Source of the DNA: Ruminococcus sp.
GTDB taxonomy: Bacteria; Bacillota; Clostridia; Oscillospirales; Ruminococcaceae
Length of the DNA stretch: 64,000 nt
Direction of reading: 5' to 3'
NCBI GenBank assembly: GCA_015066785.1
Contig: SVNT01000006.1
Location: 62,001-126,000, forward strand
Each line of letters opens with the position of its first letter. Positions within the stretch are counted from its first letter, which is position 1. The notes under the pieces are model-generated. The model was not told the origin of the DNA and did no database searches. It saw only the letters and a list, made by a program, of their open reading frames with translations. Shown here in pieces: positions 59,807-64,000 of this stretch. A program made the translations under genes and the position numbers.

Positions 59807-61225
59807 TTAGTAAGCTACTCTGAGCTCGATGATGTATCTGTCTGTTGTCTGGAATGATGTATCTCCGAGAGATTTTGCTGTTGCCTTATGACAGCCTGAT
59901 GTTGCGTTTGATGTAGCTACGATAGTTGCGTATCCGCCGTTTGTGCAGATGTTTCTGTATGCTTCATCGTAAACTGCCTTTGATGCACATCTGATCTGTA
60001 CATACTCTCTCTTTGACTTAGCGCATGAAATCATAGCCTTCTGCATCATTGTTGTAGCCTCTGCTGCGCTTGAAGCGTAAAGACCGTAAACCTTGAAGTA
60101 GTTAGCTGCCCATGATGTTGCCGCAGGAAGTGTGAAGCTGCTCTGAACAACGTGAGAATTCTTCATATCCGAGTCGGGAAGTGCGAAGAATGTGTATCTT
60201 ACCATCGAGTTTGATGAAGCTGAGTCAACTTCGTCCCACATAGCGTCGATGTTGTACCATGCTCCGCTGATCTTAACCTTGTTCCAAGCGTGTGAAAGAC
60301 CGTTGTACTTTGTACCTGTTACACGTACGTTTTCAATGCCGAAGTAGTTGCAGGCATAAGCCATAGCCTTTGCGTAACCTTCACACTGACCAACGCCGGC
60401 TACGAGAGGACCGTATGCATATCCGCTGTAAGGATTGTCCTTTGAGTATACAGACTTCTTGATGATGTAGTCGTGGATAGCCTTTACCTTGTCAAACTCT
60501 GTTGCGTTTGCAGGGAATGTAGCCTTGATATTGCCCATAGCTGAGTTGAGTGCATTGTTCATCTTCACAAGGTCGTTTGATGAGAATGTGAAAACTACCT
60601 CTACATCCTTTGCTGTAACTTCACCGTAACCCTTGAACATGAGTGAGGGCTCCTGGAAGTAAACCATCTTTGCAACCTTTGCAACATCGTTAGCTGACAT
60701 ATTTACAGGAACTGCAATCTTTGTCTTGTAGTTCTTGATGCCTGTTACGAGTGCGTCGTAGAGTGCCTTTTCATCTGTTGTAAGTGTGTTGTAAGCGTAC
60801 TTTCCTACTGTTCCTGAAGGAGTTGTAGCAGGAAGTGCTGCTGTTGTTTCAACGGGCTGTGCAACCGATGCGGCTGTTGTAGCCTTTGTTGTAGCGGCTG
60901 TTGTTGTTGCTGCCTTTGTTGTAGTTGCTGCTGTTGTTGTAGCTTCTGTTGCCTTTGTTGTTTCTTCGGTAGCCTCTGTTGTTGTTTCAGCAGGGCCTTC
61001 CTTTGAAGTACCGCAGTTGGGGCAGAAGTTTGATGCTATTCCCGATGAGCCGCATACTGCGCAGTCCCAGAGGTTTTCGTTGACAGTAGCCGCTGTTGTT
61101 GTAGCCGCTGTTGTTGTTTCAACGGGTGCGTTTTCGATTTCGTCGCCACAGCCTGCAAATGCAGAAGTCACAAATACAAGTGACATAAGAAGTGCAACGA
61201 TGGATGTGCTTTTTCTTTTCTTCAT
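59807..61225 (-). CDS. Transglutaminase-like lipoprotein with zinc ribbon and threonine-rich linker (first paralog)
   Basis: This 472-residue lipoprotein has a lipobox FAGC (Cys26). A zinc-ribbon motif, CAVCG and CPNCG (Cys55, 58, 68 and 71), is placed between two Thr/Ala-rich linkers (residues about 36-48 and 78-140). The transglutaminase module starts YNTLTTDEKALYDALVTG and has GQCEGYAKAMAYACNYFG (Cys), GLSHAWNKVKISGAWY (His) and NIDAMWDE (Asp; TWDD in the others is AMWDE here). Codon use is of the highly expressed type, like that of the oxidoreductase nearby. AAAAGGAG precedes the ATG. It lies 32 bases after the CBS-domain gene. Confidence 0.88.
   Translation of the reverse strand: MKKRKSTSIVALLMSLVFVTSAFAGCGDEIENAPVETTTAATTTAATVNENLWDCAVCGSSGIASNFCPNCGTSKEGPAETTTEATEETTKATEATTTAATTTKAATTTAATTKATTAASVAQPVETTAALPATTPSGTVGKYAYNTLTTDEKALYDALVTGIKNYKTKIAVPVNMSANDVAKVAKMVYFQEPSLMFKGYGEVTAKDVEVVFTFSSNDLVKMNNALNSAMGNIKATFPANATEFDKVKAIHDYIIKKSVYSKDNPYSGYAYGPLVAGVGQCEGYAKAMAYACNYFGIENVRVTGTKYNGLSHAWNKVKISGAWYNIDAMWDEVDSASSNSMVRYTFFALPDSDMKNSHVVQSSFTLPAATSWAANYFKVYGLYASSAAEATTMMQKAMISCAKSKREYVQIRCASKAVYDEAYRNICTNGGYATIVATSNATSGCHKATAKSLGDTSFQTTDRYIIELRVAY
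60850..61000. repeat. Low-complexity coding repeat (threonine/alanine linker of the first paralog)
   Basis: Tandem GTTGTTGT/GCTGCTGT-like units on the plus strand encode runs of Thr and Ala on the minus strand, likely variable in copy number. Confidence 0.8.
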
Positions 61226-61257
61226 CTTTAAACTCTCCTTTTTTATAGTAAATTTAA

Positions 61258-62619
61258 TTACTGACCTTCTTCTTCGGGAAGAACAACCGCCTTGACTTTG
61301 GCAATTCGTTTTTCCTCTACTACCAGAACGGTGAATTCAATGTTCTTGTATCTCACCGTAGCGGTTTCGTTTTCGTCGGGTATCTTTCCGAGGATGTCGA
61401 CAACCAGTCCGCCTATCGTGTCGTATTCGTGGTCTTCGGGGAGTGTCACCCCGAGCTGTTCAAGAATACGCTCAGGCTCAGCCGTGCCGTCGAGCATGTA
61501 TACACCTTCGGAAATTTCCGATATTTCCTCTTCGTCATTGTCGTATTCGTCCTGAATGTTTCCGACGATGGATTCGAGTAAATCCTCCATACTTATAAGC
61601 CCTGCCGTGCCGCCGTATTCATCGACGACAACCGCAAGCTGTGCTTTATTGTCGGTAAAAAGTTTAAACGCTTCACCGCAGCTGTTTGTAGCGGGAATAT
61701 AAAGCATATCACGGAGAAAATTCTTTATGGTAAAGCCGTCGACGCCTTCGCAGCCGACAAGACACAAGAGGTCTTTCACGCATATAAAACCGAGGATGCT
61801 GTCTATTGTCCCCTCATATACAGGAATTCTCGACCGTCCCGAGCTTATGGCAAGGTTCACGACATCGGTGACGGTGTCATTGATTTCAACGGCGTCGATG
61901 TCCATACGGTGAGTCATCATATCCGATACGGGAGTGTCATCAAACTCAAAGATATTGCTTATCATTTCCTTCTGGCTTTCTTCAAGCTCGCCCGTTTCGT
62001 TGCAGGCGTCAACCATCATGAGAATTTCTTCCTCGGTGACGATTTCACGTCCGTTGTCTTCGGTAATGCCGAATATAAAAAGGAACAGCTTTGTCAACAA
62101 CGACGATATCGCCGTGACAGGCAGCAGAAAAACAACAAGGATTCTCACCGTGCCCGCAGAAGCCACTGCGAATGTGCCGTTCCTGCTTTTCATTGCAAGA
62201 CGTTTCGGTATTCTCTCCGAAAAAACGGTGATGACAAGTACCGTCGCAAATATTACAAGCACCGCAGATATTCCGAGACACAGCGCATACCACGACGTAT
62301 CAGGAAACGATACAGCTTCGGGATAACGGAGATTGTATATCTTCTCCGCAAGCGGCTCAGAAAAAGCGTTGAACCAGAAATATGCTATCGCAACGGTTGA
62401 AAGAACACGCCAGACTGAAAACGCTGTCATGAGCTGACCTGTATTTTCAAGCAGACGGTACAGTATTTTCTTCTGACCTTTTTCGTTTTCAAAACTCTTG
62501 ACTTTTGCGTCGCTGATTTCCGTAACCGCAGTTTCGCACGCAACATAATACCCACGAAGGAGTAAAAGAACAAGCGCAGTGATTGCGAAAATCATTATTC
62601 GACTCCCGTCAGAATCCAT
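61258..62619 (-). CDS. CNNM/CorC-type membrane protein with CBS domains (hemolysin family)
   Basis: This 453-residue protein has the DUF21 (CNNM) membrane domain with about four helices in the first 200 residues, a pair of CBS domains (around VSDMMTHRMDIDAVEIND and FLRDMLYIPATNS, with DEYGGTAGLISMEDLLE typical of the second), and a C-terminal CorC_HlyC domain. Members are implicated in Mg2+ or Co2+ transport; the name hemolysin is historical. A GAGGAG site lies about ten bases before the ATG. It has a strong promoter. The first transglutaminase gene follows after 32 bases and may be co-transcribed. Confidence 0.92.
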   Translation of the reverse strand: MDSDGSRIMIFAITALVLLLLRGYYVACETAVTEISDAKVKSFENEKGQKKILYRLLENTGQLMTAFSVWRVLSTVAIAYFWFNAFSEPLAEKIYNLRYPEAVSFPDTSWYALCLGISAVLVIFATVLVITVFSERIPKRLAMKSRNGTFAVASAGTVRILVVFLLPVTAISSLLTKLFLFIFGITEDNGREIVTEEEILMMVDACNETGELEESQKEMISNIFEFDDTPVSDMMTHRMDIDAVEINDTVTDVVNLAISSGRSRIPVYEGTIDSILGFICVKDLLCLVGCEGVDGFTIKNFLRDMLYIPATNSCGEAFKLFTDNKAQLAVVVDEYGGTAGLISMEDLLESIVGNIQDEYDNDEEEISEISEGVYMLDGTAEPERILEQLGVTLPEDHEYDTIGGLVVDILGKIPDENETATVRYKNIEFTVLVVEEKRIAKVKAVVLPEEEGQ

Positions 62620-62681
62620 GATTGATTATCTCTCCTCTATTTTAAATGTATTGTCAGGGCGCAATTACCTAACATACAACG

Positions 62682-62710
62682 ATTATATCACGTAAAGAAA
62701 CAAAAGTCAA
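62682..62710 (-). promoter_or_regulatory. Promoter of the CBS-domain gene and possibly the transglutaminase cluster
   Basis: On the minus strand TTGACT (62710-62705), a 17-base spacer and a perfect TATAAT (62687-62682). Confidence 0.8.
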
Positions 62711-62933
62711 CATAAAATCGGGTTTTGAACAAAAGTGCAGAAAGTTCCTCGTATAAAGAAAATCCCGTAAAACCGCCGTTTCCGACAGCAGTAACTCAAC
62801 CGTATCCTAATTGTAAATCTATTGTAATAATTACCGTCGGAGTTAGGCAGTACTAACTACTTATTGCCGTTTTATACAATAAACAGACATAAAGTTTGAT
62901 AAAAAATTCACATTAAAAATCTGCGCTTTTCTC

Positions 62934-62962
62934 TTTACTTTTATATAAATGTGTGATAAAAT
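62934..62962 (+). promoter_or_regulatory. Promoter of the pyruvate:ferredoxin oxidoreductase gene
   Basis: TTTACT (62934-62939), a 17-base spacer and TAAAAT (62957-62962). The leader is about 55 bases. The rest of the 403-base gap (62620-63022) holds the divergent promoter at 62682-62710 and a region (62780-62880) in which I see only short, unconvincing hairpins. Confidence 0.65.
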
Positions 62963-63010
62963 TGATGAGTAAAGTCTGAAAAAACATCTCAGACAGAACA
63001 GAATATTTAG

Positions 63011-64000
<990 letters not shown>

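Overview
The window is a stretch of chromosome from a low-to-mid GC Clostridia bacterium. It most resembles a Ruminococcus-like member of the Oscillospiraceae; that placement is inferred from gene content, since no rRNA is present. The supporting signs are a SigA-type RNA polymerase with textbook TTGACA-17-TATAAT promoters, strong AGGAGG ribosome sites with frequent TTG/GTG starts, a cysteine T-box, pyrK-pyrD, pyruvate:ferredoxin oxidoreductase, rubrerythrin, and endospore genes (spoIID, yabP, yabQ). There are no rRNA or tRNA genes, no CRISPR array, no phage and no transposase. Almost everything is housekeeping, so the unusual material lies in the intergenic regions and in a few accessory clusters.

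Layout. 1-7.1 kb (minus): the 5' end of rpoC, rpoB with its own promoter and long leader, then comM and an alpha/beta hydrolase. 7.2-15 kb (plus): phosphoglucomutase, a lipoprotein, rpmE, a YigZ protein, a dGTPase-like HD hydrolase, and the macromolecular-synthesis operon dnaG-rpoD followed by an Rrf2 regulator. 15.0-16.1 kb: no protein gene, but a perfect minus-strand promoter and about 1.1 kb of structured, internally repeated sequence ending at a bidirectional terminator. I read this as a large non-coding RNA, and it is the most interesting object here. 16.2-22.2 kb: a DUF1292 gene behind an early terminator hairpin, a 6S-like RNA candidate, a split TauE/SafE permease, two unrecognised proteins, ruvX-pyrD-pyrK, and a ribbon-helix-helix gene facing a promoter that overlaps three tandem 12-bp repeats. 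22.4-26.7 kb: a cysteine-rich surface protein ending in an NPSTG anchor, and a three-gene peptidoglycan-binding cluster with a SpoIID-like domain.

26.7-43.9 kb (minus): rlmH, walJ, murA, two cyclophilin-like proteins, T-box-controlled cysE-cysS, then a tight run of lipoprotein, response regulator, histidine kinase, DUF1385, prmC, recA, recX, rimO and pgsA with several overlapping stops and starts, and citrate synthase. 44.0-55.1 kb: spoIID, rubrerythrin, copA, DUF3781, a 268-bp MITE-like element, a fumarase alpha subunit without its beta partner, an amidohydrolase, yabP-yabQ-divIC-yabR, tatD and metG. 55.1-61.2 kb: a candidate small RNA with an anti-Shine-Dalgarno stretch, DUF378, and four paralogous secreted transglutaminase-like lipoproteins. 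61.3-64 kb: a CBS-domain transporter-like protein, then divergently the start of pyruvate:ferredoxin oxidoreductase.

How the genes fit together. The conserved operons cover transcription and replication (rpoBC, dnaG-rpoD), pyrimidine synthesis, cysteine supply and charging, DNA repair and translation quality (recA/recX/prmC/rimO), envelope and division (murA, walJ, divIC, pgsA) and anaerobic redox metabolism. The accessory envelope functions (surface protein, peptidoglycan-binding cluster, transglutaminase family) suggest a lineage that invests in its cell surface.
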